Notes under the pieces: generated by a model
The model's input: only the letters and a program-made list of their open reading frames with translations
Told to the model about the DNA's origin: nothing
Database searches by the model: none
Program-made: the position numbers and the translations under genes
Shown here: positions 62,936-64,000 of the stretch, piece by piece
Position numbering within the stretch: the first letter of the stretch is position 1
Layout of the letters: every line of letters starts with the position of its first letter
DNA from: Muribaculaceae bacterium
GTDB lineage: Bacteria > Bacteroidota > Bacteroidia > Bacteroidales > Muribaculaceae
NCBI GenBank assembly: GCA_009775265.1
Contig: VSPG01000006.1
Span: 8,222 to 72,221 of the forward strand
Reading direction: 5' to 3'
Length of the DNA: 64,000 nt

Positions 62936-62954
62936 CAGGCATAGCACAAGCCTG
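62936..62954 (-). terminator. Terminator of the TIGR02757 gene
   Basis: Arms CAGGC/GCCTG form a small stem followed by a seven-base T-run on the minus strand. Confidence 0.65.
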
Positions 62955-62991
62955 CAACACATTAAGGATGTCTTAGAATTCTAATGCGCCG

Positions 62992-62999
62992 CAAAGTTA
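62992..62999 (-). promoter_or_regulatory. -7 box for the lipoprotein-DUF5723 operon
   Basis: The minus strand reads TAACTTTG. It lies upstream of the TIGR02757 terminator, so the early transcript would contain that hairpin. Confidence 0.45.
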
Positions 63000-63048
63000 A
63001 TAAATTTTACGCAACCTTAAAAACTTTTCTTAATAGTTTGTATGAAAT

Positions 63049-63837
63049 TCAATTGAGTTTATGCACACCGCCCTCCACACCGAGGCCGAAAAGAGCAAAA
63101 TCGTAGAACACAGGGTCGTCTGGACGCAGCGACCGCAATGCTTCCGTAAGCTGTTCGGCCGCACGACGGTCGTTGCCACGGCGCGAAAGCAGACCAAGGT
63201 CGCGTGCGGTATTGCCAACATGCACGTCGAGAGGAATGTAGAGTTGTGCAGGCGACAATGCGGCCCATATGCCCATGTCGACTATGCCATCGCGCCTCAC
63301 AAGCCAGCGCAGAGCCATATTCAGCCGTTTCAACGCTGTCTGTTCCAGATTCTGAGGCAGACAGCGTGAATCGTGGCATCCATTCGCCGCAGCGAGCTCG
63401 ATGTTTATCTCTTTGGCCAAAGCCCACGCCGGAGCCGGCTCCGCAGACACACCACGTTCGCGCGCAAGACCCTCAACGGTGCCGTAGCGCTTGAAAATGC
63501 GCCGCAGCCCGCGCAACCAATGCTGAAGATTGGCATTAAAAAAAGTACGATGCACATTATCCTCCGGACGAAGCTCCTCATATGCGGCATCCATAATGTA
63601 TGCTGCCGGCCGGCCGTCCATCAAAGCGAGCATCCGCTCGCAATTACGGCATATCATGCTGCGTTTGCCCCATGCTATAGTAGCACACAACAAAGCCGCC
63701 GCTTCCACATCGCGCTGTTCCGTGTAGCGTCGGGGAAACTGCACAGGGTCGGCTGCTATGAAATCCGGAGAATTGAGTCGCTCTGCCTCAACATTGAGAA
63801 GTTCTGCTATATCTGAAGGTATATGTGCCATAAACAA
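63049..63837 (-). CDS. TIGR02757 (DUF2400) family protein
   Basis: The 262-residue protein matches TIGR02757: AALLCATIAWGKRSMI, HRTFFNANLQHWLRGLR, and the C-terminal PLDVHVGNTARDLGLLSRR. It is cytoplasmic and mostly helical, related to helix-hairpin-helix DNA-glycosylase-like folds. No activity is established. The ATG at 63831 (MAHIPSD) is an alternative start two codons in. A -7 box at 63901-63908 serves it. Confidence 0.9.
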   Translation of the reverse strand: MFMAHIPSDIAELLNVEAERLNSPDFIAADPVQFPRRYTEQRDVEAAALLCATIAWGKRSMICRNCERMLALMDGRPAAYIMDAAYEELRPEDNVHRTFFNANLQHWLRGLRRIFKRYGTVEGLARERGVSAEPAPAWALAKEINIELAAANGCHDSRCLPQNLEQTALKRLNMALRWLVRRDGIVDMGIWAALSPAQLYIPLDVHVGNTARDLGLLSRRGNDRRAAEQLTEALRSLRPDDPVFYDFALFGLGVEGGVHKLN

Positions 63838-63900
63838 TTACAATAAAACGATTATAAAAAAACAATGCCCGACTCACGTCGTGCATTGAATTCAGTTTTG

Positions 63901-63908
63901 CAAAGTTA
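63901..63908 (-). promoter_or_regulatory. -7 box for the TIGR02757 gene
   Basis: The minus strand reads TAACTTTG between tRNA-His and the gene start. Confidence 0.5.
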
Positions 63909-63924
63909 CGTTTTCTGTGTCTTG

Positions 63925-63999
<75 letters not shown>

Positions 64000-64000
64000 A

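Overview
This window looks like a chromosomal segment of a Bacteroidales bacterium, most likely of the family Muribaculaceae or a close relative. That placement is inferred from protein families and promoters, not from a marker-gene comparison. Many starts are preceded by the Bacteroidetes -7 box TAnnTTTG. Families typical of the phylum are present: PEP/pyruvate-binding protein with receiver domains, DUF5723 barrel, OstA-like protein, PG0541-type transporter partner, TIGR02757 and a PepSY-like protein. The core DNA is moderately GC-rich.

Layout. 1-10.6 kb: uvrA (3' end cut by the window edge), a PepSY-like secreted protein, an AlkD-like HEAT protein, a PAP2 phosphatase behind a hairpin-rich leader, a Na+-dependent NSS transporter, a GH8 glycosidase and clpC. 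10.7-22 kb: gyrA with a TPR gene, cdsA-pgm, folB, rnr and gyrB. 22-32.8 kb: tRNA-Pro, a lipoprotein-pepT-miaA-DUF2007 cluster, a secreted CMD-cupin protein, a TonB-dependent receptor, an MFS carrier, and an AI-2E-family/NSS pair. 33-38 kb: a minus-strand run of two rhomboid proteases, an EEP-domain protein and an M3 metallopeptidase lipoprotein, then the nucleoid protein HU. 38.4-44.4 kb: a complete tripartite RND efflux operon with a PG0541-type small protein. 44.4-46.5 kb: gmd-fcl for GDP-L-fucose.

46.5-51.2 kb is a degraded accessory island ending at tRNA-Gln. It holds a truncated outer-membrane barrel fragment, an AraC regulator and an AT-rich patch. In that patch a transglutaminase-like gene is split from its signal peptide by an amber codon. 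It overlaps a small secreted protein carrying an Rhs-core end motif and a putative permuted papain-like domain. An internally deleted IS5-type transposase and a frameshifted small membrane-protein gene follow.

51.4-64 kb returns to core genes: a large PEP/pyruvate-binding receiver-domain protein coupled to a coiled-coil protein, OstA-like and SurA-like envelope genes, a DUF5723 barrel with its lipoprotein partner, TIGR02757 and tRNA-His. Two copies of one MITE (55675-55985 and 59447-59661) sit exactly at the TAA stop codons of two genes. Their ends resemble those of the IS5-type remnant at 50 kb. Copy 1 carries a 93-bp palindromic segment that copy 2 lacks.
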